DNA of 64,000 nt from Clostridium sp. (GCF_017888565.1 NZ_JAGHFX010000094.1:62001-126000); one strand, 5' to 3'; positions 27,196 through 36,626 are shown, counted from the stretch's first letter. Program-made: numbers and translations. The notes: generated by a model not told the origin, from the letters alone.

Positions 27196-27438
27196 ATGCA
27201 TAAATTAAAGATTTATACTCCATGCTTGTCTATTTTTTATAGATTTAAAATAATTGCAAAGCATAGAAGTATGAAACTAGTTGATATAGAATTAATAAAT
27301 GATGAATCTATTTATAATGTTTATATGCATAGTGGAAGTTTTAAGGATGATTTCCCAAGAAATGATTTTAAAATATATAATGTTAAATATTATATAAAAT
27401 ATAAAGATGATAATAAGTCTGTTAAAGATAGTGGTTAA
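27196..27438 (+). CDS. Doubtful 80-residue frame
   Basis: An open frame of 80 codons without a convincing ribosome binding site. The second half (DESIYNVYMHSGSFKDDFPR, then YYIKYKDDNK) reads like real protein, the first half less so. It may be the 3' remnant of a lost gene. Confidence 0.25.
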   Translation: MHKLKIYTPCLSIFYRFKIIAKHRSMKLVDIELINDESIYNVYMHSGSFKDDFPRNDFKIYNVKYYIKYKDDNKSVKDSG

Positions 27439-27553
27439 TATACGCAAAAGTATTTCTTGATTAAAGAAAGTTATATCATAAAATGGAAAATATATGATAT
27501 AGGTGAATTATTTCCTCAATTGTCCATTATCAATTATCAATTTTCCATTGACT

Positions 27554-28019
27554 TTACTTCTTCTCCATTCTTATGTTCTTCTCCACCATCCCCATAGCTT
27601 TATAGAACCCTATAGCATATTCATTAAATCCCCAAACTCCAAGTTCTAGACTTTCAGCCCCATTACTCTTTACTAAATCATATAAATAATCAAATAACAT
27701 TCTTCCTAAACCTTGTCCTCTATTGCTTTCCTTTATACAAATTTCATCTATATATGCAAAGAATTTGTCATTTAATAAATCCATATTTTTAATTTCTATA
27801 TATCGTATCATCGCATAACCAACTATCTTTTTATCTTTAGTTACTACTATAATTTCAATACCTTCATCATTTAATAATTCTTTAAAATATGATTTATATA
27901 TAGTCTTACTAGCTTCTTTATATATATCAGGTCTATTTTTAACATGAAAGTTATGTAGCTCCTTTGATATATTACTTATATATTTATAATCATCTAATTT
28001 AGCATGTCTTATTTCTATC
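27554..28019 (-). pseudogene. GNAT acetyltransferase with frameshift and lost start codon
   Basis: The C-terminal 86 codons (27554-27811) carry the acetyl-CoA motif ESNRGQGLGRMLFDYLY and WGFNEYAIGFYKAMGM. The true N-terminus is encoded upstream: IEIRHAKLDDYKYISNISKE in one frame, then LHNFHVKNRPDIYKEASKTI in the next, with the shift near 27960 at AAAGGAAGC. At the position where ATG is expected, 9 bases after GAGGTGAT, the codon is ATA (28017-28019). No usable start exists in the downstream frame before 27811. The gene is therefore broken unless the single-base shift is a sequencing error. Confidence 0.75.
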
Positions 28020-28154
28020 CCAACTCTATCACCTCATAATATCTGTATTAAAAATAATGAAGTATTGTTACCCTATAAATTCCATAATTTAAAGTAACAT
28101 TTTAAAGTCATTTTACTTATAATGATTATAAAATAATATATTAGGAGTTTATCA

Positions 28155-29180
28155 ATGAATTTTAATGATGATGATTCAATTCTTTACTCAGATGATTCTA
28201 GATTAAGACCACCTCCACTTGGAAATCTAATCCCTGGCTTTCCAACACCTGGCCCTGGTCCTGGTGCTGGTCCTGGATCTGGTCCTGGTGGCAATTTCTC
28301 TTTTCCTGGATCTCAAGGTGCTCCACCTATGGGAAGTAATTTAAATATAGGTGCCCCACCAAACTTTACTCCATCTAAAAACAGTGCAGGGGTGCAAAAA
28401 CTAAGTTCCTCCGGTGGTGCTCAAACTAAAGCTGTAAGTCCTGGCTCTATTAGTTTTTGTCTATTTAAATTTACTTATATATGGGAAACTAGTGGTAGAA
28501 ACTATTGGGCATTTTTATTGAATGTAGATCGTAGATCAATTTCTGGTTTACGATGGTTTAGGAACACTTGGGTATTCTTCGGCCTAGATCTAAGGAGAAT
28601 AGATTCATTTATATGCTACAGAAGTGATTCTAAATATGATTCTGCCTCAGAAGATTATCCAACTTCAAAAAATGATTACTCTTCAGAAAATTTAATAAAC
28701 AATAGAAAAGAATATTCAGCTGATAGTATAAAAAACACTTATACAAAAGTATTAACTTCTGTTGATATTCCTGAAATAAAGAATGATTATATAATTAATT
28801 ATCTAGGTGAAGTTGATGGTAATGAATTAACTACAAAAATTCCTTGCAAACAAACAAGAGTAACTAATTACAGAATAGTTCTTGAATTAACATACCCAGA
28901 TGAATTTAATAAACAATTAATAGATAAAATTAATTCATGTGCAATTGAGGCATCTACTGTTGCTTCAAGGTATTTAGATGAATTTAGAGATAGTAATGAC
29001 TTTTTAACTCCTTTAGAAGTATTTAATTTATCTACTAAACAAATAGGTAAATCAGTAAAAGTCTTCTCTTCAGAATTTACTAATAAATTGAAGAAGCTTA
29101 AAATACCTAGAGAGGTAGCAAAAGAAGTAGAATATAAAATTCTTCAAGAAAAAGTACAAGAGCCCTGGAGAATAATATAA
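28155..29180 (+). CDS. Unknown protein with Gly/Pro-rich N-terminal region
   Basis: This 341-residue protein begins with an acidic stretch, then about 60 residues rich in proline and glycine (PGPGPGAGPGSGPGG) that are surely disordered or collagen-like. A compact cysteine- and tryptophan-containing domain follows (ISFCLFKFTYIWETSGRNYW, then FFGLDLRRIDSFICYRS), then a polar linker and a C-terminal helical domain of about 150 residues. There is no signal peptide. TAGGAG lies upstream of the ATG. I do not recognise the family; its architecture suggests a surface, spore-coat or matrix role, which is speculation. Confidence 0.7.
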   Translation: MNFNDDDSILYSDDSRLRPPPLGNLIPGFPTPGPGPGAGPGSGPGGNFSFPGSQGAPPMGSNLNIGAPPNFTPSKNSAGVQKLSSSGGAQTKAVSPGSISFCLFKFTYIWETSGRNYWAFLLNVDRRSISGLRWFRNTWVFFGLDLRRIDSFICYRSDSKYDSASEDYPTSKNDYSSENLINNRKEYSADSIKNTYTKVLTSVDIPEIKNDYIINYLGEVDGNELTTKIPCKQTRVTNYRIVLELTYPDEFNKQLIDKINSCAIEASTVASRYLDEFRDSNDFLTPLEVFNLSTKQIGKSVKVFSSEFTNKLKKLKIPREVAKEVEYKILQEKVQEPWRII

Positions 29181-29254
29181 GCAATTGAAAATGAATAATT
29201 GACAGTTGATAAATAAGAGTGAAGAATTGACAATTCAATTTGTGAAATAGCAAA

Positions 29255-29295
29255 AAGGACTGTAGTATAACAATAATTGTAATACTACAGTCCTT
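29255..29295. terminator. Bidirectional terminator between 28155-29180 and metS
   Basis: Two perfect 14-base arms, AAGGACTGTAGTAT and ATACTACAGTCCTT, around a 13-base loop, with A run before and CTTTT after. Confidence 0.88.
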
Positions 29296-29317
29296 CTTTT
29301 AGTCAACCATAAATTTT

Positions 29318-29428
29318 CTAAGCTGTTTCTTTTCTTTCATTATATATAGTTATTCCAAGGGTTAATGCTAATCCCCCCCATAAAACAATAGCTCCTAATG
29401 CAAAGAATGATAACGCTACTCCTGTCAT
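29318..29428 (-). CDS. Small subunit of an NSS-family transporter (MetS-like)
   Basis: A 36-residue frame encodes one membrane helix, MTGVALSFFALGAIVLWGGL, then a short charged tail (YNERKETA). AAGGGGG lies 9 bases before the ATG. Position and composition (one helix with WGG, directly after an NSS transporter gene) match the MetS small subunits that accompany MetP-type methionine/alanine transporters. It begins about 20 bases after the transporter stop, so the two are co-expressed. Confidence 0.82.
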   Translation of the reverse strand: MTGVALSFFALGAIVLWGGLALTLGITIYNERKETA

Positions 29429-29449
29429 TATATAGTACCCCCTTTTTAA

Positions 29450-30937
29450 TTACTCTAATATATTTTTGCTTTTCCATTGCTTTTTGCTTATTATAAGTGC
29501 AAGAATTATCCCAAATCCAATAATACTCCATCCATAAGCAAATAATGCTGAAATATCATATCCGCCATAAGGTGCTTTAATTTCCGTAATTAGACTTTGT
29601 GCTAACATAAATATTAATATAACTGGTGTTACAAACTTAACGCAAATATTCCACCACTTACCTATTTTAAAATATGATATTTCATTTGTATGCCCTCTAA
29701 CAATATCTGGACTAGCTATCCAACCAATTAATATAACTTCTAGTAATCCAACTACCACAATTCCATAATTATTTATAAAATTATCTATTATATCTAATAG
29801 GTAGAGACCTGCTCCTATAGAATATAATATTCCAATTGAAAATCCTATTAAGCAAATTACTGCAACAACTTTATTTCTTGCCCATCCAAATTTATCTATA
29901 AATGGCGCTGAAACAGCTTCTATTAATGATACTGATGATGTTAAACCTGCAAATAACAAACATAAAAAGAATAATACACCTAAAAATGTTCCTACTGCTC
30001 CCATTTCAGTAAATACCGCTGGAAATACTACAAAAGCAAGTCCAACTCCACTTGATACAACTTCACTCATTGGTATCCCCTTAGCACTTGCCATAAATCC
30101 TAATATAGAAAATACAGCTATAGCTGATAAAAATTCAAAACCACAATTTGCAAATGCAGTCATAAATGCACTGTTATTTATATCAGTTTTCTTAGGTAGA
30201 TAACTAGAGTAAGTCATCATTATTCCCATTGCTAAGCTAAGCGAAAAGAATACTTGTCCATAAGCAGCTACCCATACCTTTGGATCCATAACCTTTGACC
30301 AATCTGGTGTAAATAGTGTATTTAGTCCTTCTGATGCTCCTTCTAAATTAACAGCTCTAATTGCTATTATAATCATTATAATTACAAGTGCAGGTAGAAG
30401 AATTTTATTAGCTTTTTCTATTCCAGCCTTTATACCTTTATAACATATAAACCAACTTAAAAACCAAATAATTGCTATTCCTATTAGTATAGGTAAAATC
30501 ATTCCTCCAAAATCAAATGGTGAACTAGATAATTTAATAAAGTCTGTATGGAAAAATTCATCAGTATTACTTCCCCATCCTTTATTTATGCTAAACCTTA
30601 AATAATTTACTGCCCAACTTAAAATCATAGAATAGTATGTTAAAATTATAAATGCATTTATAGTTGGCCACCATCCAAGCCATTCCCACTTTTTCTTTAC
30701 CTTTGCAATTGCAAGTGGTGTTGATCCCTTATATTTATGTCCTAATCCATACTCTAATATTAATAATGGAATACCTGCTGTAAATATAGCAAAGAAATAA
30801 GGTATTAAGAATGCTCCTCCCCCATTTGTATATGCTATATAGGGAAACCTCCAGATATTCCCTAACCCTACTGCCGAACCTACTGCTGCAATAATAAATC
30901 CTAATTTCGATCCCCACTGTTCTCTGTTTTCTTCCAT
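29450..30937 (-). CDS. Neurotransmitter:sodium symporter family transporter
   Basis: This 495-residue membrane protein takes up an amino acid with Na+. The start WGSKLGFIIAAVGSAVGLGN followed by IWRFPY is the signature of the LeuT/NSS family first helix, and about 12 membrane segments follow, with the LeuT-like helix 6 region AYGQVFFSLSLAMGIMMTYSSYL. A MetS-like small subunit gene follows, which suggests a MetP-type transporter for methionine and possibly alanine. TAGGGGGCG lies upstream of the ATG. Confidence 0.93.
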   Translation of the reverse strand: MEENREQWGSKLGFIIAAVGSAVGLGNIWRFPYIAYTNGGGAFLIPYFFAIFTAGIPLLILEYGLGHKYKGSTPLAIAKVKKKWEWLGWWPTINAFIILTYYSMILSWAVNYLRFSINKGWGSNTDEFFHTDFIKLSSSPFDFGGMILPILIGIAIIWFLSWFICYKGIKAGIEKANKILLPALVIIMIIIAIRAVNLEGASEGLNTLFTPDWSKVMDPKVWVAAYGQVFFSLSLAMGIMMTYSSYLPKKTDINNSAFMTAFANCGFEFLSAIAVFSILGFMASAKGIPMSEVVSSGVGLAFVVFPAVFTEMGAVGTFLGVLFFLCLLFAGLTSSVSLIEAVSAPFIDKFGWARNKVVAVICLIGFSIGILYSIGAGLYLLDIIDNFINNYGIVVVGLLEVILIGWIASPDIVRGHTNEISYFKIGKWWNICVKFVTPVILIFMLAQSLITEIKAPYGGYDISALFAYGWSIIGFGIILALIISKKQWKSKNILE

Positions 30938-31311
30938 AAAATCGCCCCCTATAAAGTCATAATATTAATAACTTATTGATATTTAAATATATGATATATT
31001 AAAATATCAATAAAATCAACATATTTTTAATAAAATATTATGCTAATATAATTAATTATATCATTATCTCATTATATAAAGATATATATTACTATTTTAT
31101 CAAAATACCATTGTAAAATGATATAAAAAATAAGCATCTCATAATTTGAGATACTTAATTTTTTTTTCTATTTATTATTTATTAATATTTAAATTTATTT
31201 CTTTTCTTATTTATTCTTTTCAATTTTATAACTTTTACTTATACTTTCCTTATTTATTACTTCATATTTATCGCTTTATTATTATCACTTTATATATTAT
31301 CATTTTTCTTT
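30938..31311. other. Gene-free stretch upstream of the NSS gene
   Basis: Very AT-rich with one terminator-like hairpin at 31132-31168; otherwise nothing is recognised. Confidence 0.5.
31132..31168 (-). terminator. Hairpin with T run, probable terminator of the 2H protein gene
   Basis: AAGTATCTCA and TGAGATGCTT pair on the minus strand and are followed by ATTTTTTATA. A T run also follows on the plus strand, so it can act both ways. Confidence 0.65.
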
Positions 31312-31842
31312 TTAGTTTCCTATAATAAACTCTTTGTGTAATTTCCATGTATTATCTGCCCATTTAAATATACTTATATTATCAAAGTAACAATTAAATT
31401 CAAATGGATACTTATTTACATATTCCCATACTTCCTTATATATTGGAGGTACCTTTTTAGATGTTAATGTAACATGGAAAATTTTATCTTTTCCATCTTT
31501 TTTATTAAACTCAATATAATCAAAATTATTTAAAACATCTATCAGTTTATCATGAATAACTTTTCCTTCATTAGACATATTAACATCCATATAAATAACT
31601 CTATCATCAAAATGATTGTATTTATTCATTATAAACTCTGCTTTCTTTTCATTTTTACTAAACTTATATAAAGCATCTTCTAAATCTTTTATACTTTTAT
31701 CATATTCAAATGGTGCTTTTATAGTAAAATGTGCAGGTAACTTTGAGGACTTAGCCTTAAATTTTTGAAATATATCTTTTCTCATTTCATTATTAAAATC
31801 ACCTGCTTCTCCTTTTACTACACAAACTATAACATATCTCAT
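31312..31842 (-). CDS. 2'-5' RNA ligase / 2H phosphoesterase family protein
   Basis: Two H-x-T motifs characteristic of the 2H fold are present, HFTIKAPF (about residue 38) and HVTLTSKKV (about 125). The 176-residue length fits. These enzymes open or close 2',3' cyclic or 2'-5' bonds in RNA or nucleotides; the substrate is unknown here. The second ATG (31842) is the better start because GAGGAGGG lies 8 bases upstream; the first ATG is too close to the site. Confidence 0.85.
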   Translation of the reverse strand: MRYVIVCVVKGEAGDFNNEMRKDIFQKFKAKSSKLPAHFTIKAPFEYDKSIKDLEDALYKFSKNEKKAEFIMNKYNHFDDRVIYMDVNMSNEGKVIHDKLIDVLNNFDYIEFNKKDGKDKIFHVTLTSKKVPPIYKEVWEYVNKYPFEFNCYFDNISIFKWADNTWKLHKEFIIGN

Positions 31843-32023
31843 AAACATTTCCCTCCTCTCATAGAGTTCTTTATTTTTAACAAATACATATTTTAATTAC
31901 TAATCTCTATAATTTATTTTTTCGTATATCAAATAATAAATATACTAGTTTAAGTAAATATATAAATTAAAGTTTTTAATGGATTTTCTACTAAAATAAC
32001 TTTGCTAAGTTAAGTGACCCCTA

Positions 32024-32653
32024 CTAACTCTTTTTCTCTATAGGCAAACATTCAATTCTATAACCAATTTCTTTATTAGCCATTCTATATCCTTCGTTTA
32101 TCATTTCTTCTATGCTCATTTCATTTCCTAATAAAGCATCTATAGTTATTTGTGATCTATCAGGGAAATATTTATCAAGTACTCTTTCATTAATATAATC
32201 TTGATTCTTTATAGAATAATCATCTAAAATATGCATTACATTAAATCCAGCTTCTTTTAAAGCCCTTCCAACTAATATACTTCTATGACATCTTATTGGA
32301 TCTTGCATTGCCCCAAGTAAAGCAATTCTATACCCTTTATTACATCCGTCCTTTAGCCTTTCAATCCCCTTAATAAAATCATCTTCATGAATAACTTTTT
32401 CAAAATCAGAATACCCTTCTTCATTATAGGAAACCTTATTTATTCTCTTTGCAGCTAGCTCCTTAGCCATATAAATATATATAAATCCTGCTTTAGTTAA
32501 AGTATACTTTATGGTTTCTTTATCAAATTGAACATTATATTTAGAATAAGGTGTCCCTCTAATATCCACAACACAATTAATATCATAATATCTTAACATA
32601 TCTATTAACTTTTCAACTGTATAATTTGAATGTCCTATTGTATATATATCCAT
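32024..32653 (-). CDS. DUF488 family protein
   Basis: This 209-residue protein has the DUF488 pattern: the start MDIYTIGHSNYTVEKLIDML, then VVDIRGTPYSKYNVQFDKE, and the conserved GAMQDPIRCHRSILVG containing Cys-His-Arg near the C-terminal half. The function of the family is not established; it is often found beside DNA repair or restriction genes. The ATG is preceded by CAGGAGGTG. It stands alone between the 2H protein and an intergenic repeat. Confidence 0.88.
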   Translation of the reverse strand: MDIYTIGHSNYTVEKLIDMLRYYDINCVVDIRGTPYSKYNVQFDKETIKYTLTKAGFIYIYMAKELAAKRINKVSYNEEGYSDFEKVIHEDDFIKGIERLKDGCNKGYRIALLGAMQDPIRCHRSILVGRALKEAGFNVMHILDDYSIKNQDYINERVLDKYFPDRSQITIDALLGNEMSIEEMINEGYRMANKEIGYRIECLPIEKKS

Positions 32654-32675
32654 TAAAACTGCACCTCCTGTAGTT

Positions 32676-32838
32676 AGTGAATAGTTAAGAGTGAAAGAGT
32701 GAAAAGTTAATGTAAATCTGCTTCAGATAAGCTTCAGCAGATCAAACTTCAAACTAAGTTCAGATAGCTTCGCTAAGTATTCAATACCTGATATGTAAAA
32801 CTCAAATTCAACTTTTTCATTCTTCACTCTTATCCCTT
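32676..32838. repeat. Intergenic repeat module B, copy 2
   Basis: The ends GAGTGAAAGAGTGAAAAGTT and AACTTTTTCATTCTTCACTC are inverted repeats, as in the other module B copies. The interior differs and contains its own dyad ATCTGCTTCAGATAAGCTTCAGCAGAT. It directly precedes a full-length module A. Confidence 0.65.
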
Positions 32839-32857
32839 AAAACTTTTTGATTATTAT

Positions 32858-33100
32858 TATAAATTAGAAATATAAGTTGGCGAAGATAAATAGAATATGT
32901 GGAGTAAGCATATAGTGAGCATTAGAAGTACTTGGTGAAGGAAGAACTACTAGGCCTTAGTGTTGTTGGTTTGTCTGAGCGTAGCGAGTTAACCAAAACT
33001 CTTGGCTTAGTAGTTTTTCCAATCCTAGCACTTCTTTGCGTAGCTATTTAGCTTATGGAACATATCTAGTTATCGTAGCCTTTATATTCTCATTTTATAA
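32858..33100. repeat. Palindromic intergenic repeat module A, copy 2 (full length, about 240 bp)
   Basis: The whole element is an imperfect palindrome. GGCGAAGATAAATAGAATAT at the left faces CATATCTAGTTATCGTAGCC at the right; inside this AGAAGTACT faces AGCACTTCT, and GGAAGAACTACTAGGCC faces GGCTTAGTAGTTTTTCC. The apical loop is TTGGTTT-GTCTGAGCGTAGCGAGTTAA-CCAA. It ends at the SNF2 stop codon. About 80% similar to the copy at 56.4 kb by eye. Confidence 0.85.
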
Positions 33101-36100
33101 TTAGCTAAATAGTTTTAGTAGCTCTTCCTCTGTTATTGTATTTAACGTTTCTCCACTTAGCATATCTCCATCTATAATTTTACTAATTAATTCTTTCTTT
33201 TCTTCTTGAAGTTTTATAATTTTTTCTTCAATAGTATCTTTAGATATAAGCTTTATTACTTCAACTATATTTTTTTGACCAATTCTATGAGCTCTATCTG
33301 TTGCCTGATCTTGAACTGCTGGATTCCACCAAGGATCAAAGTGGACTACAACGCTAGCTGAAGTTAAGTTTAATCCAACGCCACCAGCTTTTAAGGAAAT
33401 TAAAAATATATTTTTATCTCTATTATTAAATTCATCAACTAAATTTATTCTTTCTTTTGCTTTAATGCTTCCATCTAAATATAAATAGCTAATATTATCC
33501 TCTTCTAATTTATCTCCTATCTTTTTTAATACAGATGTAAATTGTGAAAATATAATTATTTTTTTATTTAAATCTGTAGTTTCTTTTATTATTTCCTTAA
33601 CTACTTTTATCTTTGCACTTTCTTCTTTAAAATCATCTATTAATAAAGATGGATCTAAACAAAGCTGACGTAATTTTGTAAGATAAGATAAAATAACAAT
33701 TTTATTATCTTTGATTTTTTTATTTTCTTTAAGTTTCTTTTTAACTTCTTTCATATATGAATTATAAATTTGTTTTTGACTAAATGTCATTTGTATTAAG
33801 TATTCTTTTTCTATTTTATCTGGTAATTCATCTAGCACATCTTCTTTTAATCGTCTTAATATAAATGGAGAAATAAGTTCTTTTAGCTCTTTTAAACTTT
33901 CATCATCTCCATATAAAAACTTACCCTTAAATCTATCTTCATTATATAAATATCCTGGCATTATAAAATCAAATATTGACCATAATTCTAGTAAATTGTT
34001 TTCTATTGGTGTTCCTGTTAAGGCTAGTTTACAATTTGCTTTTATTGATTTAACTAATTCTGAAATTTTAGATTTTTTATTTTTAATATTTTGTGCTTCA
34101 TCAATTATACAAAAGTCAAACTTTTTATCTTTATACCATTCACAATCACTTCTTAAAGTCCCATATGTGGTTAGTAAAACATCGTATTCTTTATAATGAT
34201 CTTTAACTTTATTTCTTTCACTCACACTTCCGTGAATTACTCCCACATTTAAAGTATTTGCAAATTTTCCAAATTCACTTTTCCAATTGTACACTACAGA
34301 CGTTGGAGTTATAATTAAACTCTTTTTATTATTATTATTTGAAAGTAATAATGTTATTGTTTGAATGGTTTTACCAAGTCCCATATCATCAGCTAATATT
34401 CCTCCAAAGCCTAAATTTTCTATTGTCTTTAGCCAATTATATCCTTTAATTTGATAATCTCTAAGTGTAGCATTTAAGTCCTTTGGAATATCATAGTATT
34501 TTTCTTTATTACTTAAATTGTTTATTAACTTATTTATCTTATCTTCTCCAGTTATAAATGGAATTCTTTTATTTCTTATTTTATTTTCTAAATGCAATAA
34601 ATTAAATTTATCAACATATATTTCTTCTTTATAAACATTATTAAATAAATTCAGTTCTTCTATTGTTTTAAAAAATTCAACTACTTCCATATCCTTTAAA
34701 TCTAAAAAATTGTTTTCCTTAGTTTTATAAAAGGAACTTCCCTTTTTTATTTTTTCTATTATCTCTGCTATTTCGCTATAATCTACTCCATCTATCTTAT
34801 AATCAAACTTATAATAATCGTCTATTTCTTCTATTTCGCTTAATATATCTTTAGATTTTATAAGTTTTATTTCACCAAATTCATTAGATAAAGTAACTAT
34901 CCCAATTTTATTAAAATGATTTATTCCTTCACTTAGTAATATGTATTTATCCTCATCATTTCCTATAAATATAAATTTATCTTTGTGCTTTATAAACTTA
35001 TATCTTTCTATCTCCATTTCTATTTTTTCTTTAGCTCTAATATCTTTTAATCCATCTAAGCTATTTACATAATTTATATCAATACTACAATATATATTTT
35101 CATTTTCTTTTTCTATATAAAATCTTGGAGTATTAACTTTATTTATTTCATATTTTACAGTTTCATCTATAATTATATCCTTTGAAATTTCACCTAATAT
35201 AAATAATAATTTTTTTAAATTAATTTCAGTATTTTTATAAATTAAATTACCCTTTTCAGCTAACTTATCGTATATTGCTTTATAATATTTTAATTGTTTT
35301 TCTGTTGGTAAATATATTTTTTTATCATATATCCAAACATCTTTTTTATCATCAATTGGTATTGTACTCTTCTTTTGAGGATTTACTATTAAAGCTTCAC
35401 CTTTTTTCTTTAATGTAAATATTAAAGGCATATCTTCTTTATGGATAATTGAGTTATAGTTCATATAATCATAAGTTAAAGTTATATTTTTATTATCATA
35501 TATTAATTCTAGAAAACTTCTAAGCTCATTTTTATATAGTACAAAGCTTCTACCCTCTACTATTCTACTTTTGTTTTCTTTAAATTTTGCCTTTAAAAAA
35601 TCTATTATTAAAGTATCATTTTTATTAAAATTATTATTATCATCAAATAAAAATTTTCCTAATGCTTCTACTGCAATTGTATTTTCTTCTCCTGCTCTAA
35701 GCTCCAAATGATATTCTTCATTTTTATTTACTTTAACTTGCTTTATCTTTATATATAATTTTAGTATTTTCTTATTTATTTCATTCTTTTCTTCATCTTT
35801 ATTTTCTTTTTGTTTATTATTTAATATTGCATAATAAAATCTATACATAGTAGATACTAAATGGCTACAAACATAATTTTTCATTTCCTTACTATTTTCT
35901 GCAAATTGATTGCAACTACATTTAGTATCAATTATTTTATTATTAGAATCAAACTTTAAATGAGTGCTATATTCATATTTATTTTCTAAAACTCTACCAT
36001 ATATGTGATAAGTATCATTTATCTTTTTACTTACAACCTTAGATACTAGCCCCTTTTTAAAGAAAGCCATTCCATTATTCTTTGAAATACTAGAACTTAA

Positions 36101-36136
36101 CTTTAAAACTGAGTTCATCATATCCTTTAAATTCAT
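33101..36136 (-). CDS. SWIM zinc-finger SNF2-family helicase
   Basis: This 1011-residue protein begins with a SWIM zinc finger (C-x-C-xn-C-x-H: CSCNQFAENSKEMKNYVCSH, about residue 73), a long middle domain, and a C-terminal SNF2 ATPase with GGILADDMGLGKTIQTI (Walker A), DEAQNIKN (Walker B), LTGTPIENN and the motif VI region TDRAHRIGQKN. Such proteins move on or remodel nucleoprotein in an ATP-dependent way, but their bacterial role is poorly known. ATG 36136 is preferred over an upstream GTG because AGGAGG lies 7 bases before it. Confidence 0.93.
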   Translation of the reverse strand: MNLKDMMNSVLKLSSSISKNNGMAFFKKGLVSKVVSKKINDTYHIYGRVLENKYEYSTHLKFDSNNKIIDTKCSCNQFAENSKEMKNYVCSHLVSTMYRFYYAILNNKQKENKDEEKNEINKKILKLYIKIKQVKVNKNEEYHLELRAGEENTIAVEALGKFLFDDNNNFNKNDTLIIDFLKAKFKENKSRIVEGRSFVLYKNELRSFLELIYDNKNITLTYDYMNYNSIIHKEDMPLIFTLKKKGEALIVNPQKKSTIPIDDKKDVWIYDKKIYLPTEKQLKYYKAIYDKLAEKGNLIYKNTEINLKKLLFILGEISKDIIIDETVKYEINKVNTPRFYIEKENENIYCSIDINYVNSLDGLKDIRAKEKIEMEIERYKFIKHKDKFIFIGNDEDKYILLSEGINHFNKIGIVTLSNEFGEIKLIKSKDILSEIEEIDDYYKFDYKIDGVDYSEIAEIIEKIKKGSSFYKTKENNFLDLKDMEVVEFFKTIEELNLFNNVYKEEIYVDKFNLLHLENKIRNKRIPFITGEDKINKLINNLSNKEKYYDIPKDLNATLRDYQIKGYNWLKTIENLGFGGILADDMGLGKTIQTITLLLSNNNNKKSLIITPTSVVYNWKSEFGKFANTLNVGVIHGSVSERNKVKDHYKEYDVLLTTYGTLRSDCEWYKDKKFDFCIIDEAQNIKNKKSKISELVKSIKANCKLALTGTPIENNLLELWSIFDFIMPGYLYNEDRFKGKFLYGDDESLKELKELISPFILRRLKEDVLDELPDKIEKEYLIQMTFSQKQIYNSYMKEVKKKLKENKKIKDNKIVILSYLTKLRQLCLDPSLLIDDFKEESAKIKVVKEIIKETTDLNKKIIIFSQFTSVLKKIGDKLEEDNISYLYLDGSIKAKERINLVDEFNNRDKNIFLISLKAGGVGLNLTSASVVVHFDPWWNPAVQDQATDRAHRIGQKNIVEVIKLISKDTIEEKIIKLQEEKKELISKIIDGDMLSGETLNTITEEELLKLFS

Positions 36137-36309
36137 ATACACCCCTCCTTTTTTAAAGTACTTATTATTATATATATGTTTGAATTAATAATCTACATAA
36201 TTAATGTCTTATGATGTTAATTATTAATAGACTTATTTAAGTAACGTATCAAAATTGAAAACATATATTTTCTCTTTTTATATTATAAATCTTCACATAG
36301 CAAAAAAGC

Positions 36310-36354
36310 TCTAGAGTGTATTAAATTATAATTTTTAATTTAATACATTCTAGA
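36310..36354 (-). terminator. Terminator after the gene fragment
   Basis: Two 19-base arms with one G-T pair (TCTAGAGTGTATTAAATTA / TAATTTAATACATTCTAGA) followed on the minus strand by GCTTTTTTGC. Confidence 0.8.
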
Positions 36355-36383
36355 ACAGATCTACTATCTTTATACTTTCATAT

Positions 36384-36506
36384 TTATTTAAATTTATCTG
36401 TATATGTTGGCATCTTATAAATTCCATTAGGATTTTGTCTGAAAAAATCTTCAATTTCATCTAATTGTTTTAATGCTTCTTCTTCTTCATTTTTATAAAT
36501 ATGATT
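36384..36506 (-). pseudogene. 3' fragment of an unidentified gene
   Basis: Forty open codons read NEEEEALKQLDEIEDFFRQN then PNGIYKMPTYTDKFK and stop. The sequence has real protein character, but no start codon lies between the upstream in-frame TAA and the first residue. A terminator follows at the proper distance, so it looks like the remnant of a once-intact gene. Family not recognised. Confidence 0.5.
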
Positions 36507-36626
36507 TTATTTCTATATATTTACATAATATATTTTAATTTCAAACTAAATAAACATTGAAAATTACTTTGTAAGTATAAAAAAATATTTTTATCAAAAA
36601 CTAAGAAAAAACAAAGGAGAATACAA

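Larger units (their letters stand above)
36143..36626. other. Gene-free stretch with a remnant and its terminator
   Basis: Contains the fragment at 36384-36506 and the hairpin at 36310-36354; the rest is AT-rich. Confidence 0.5.
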
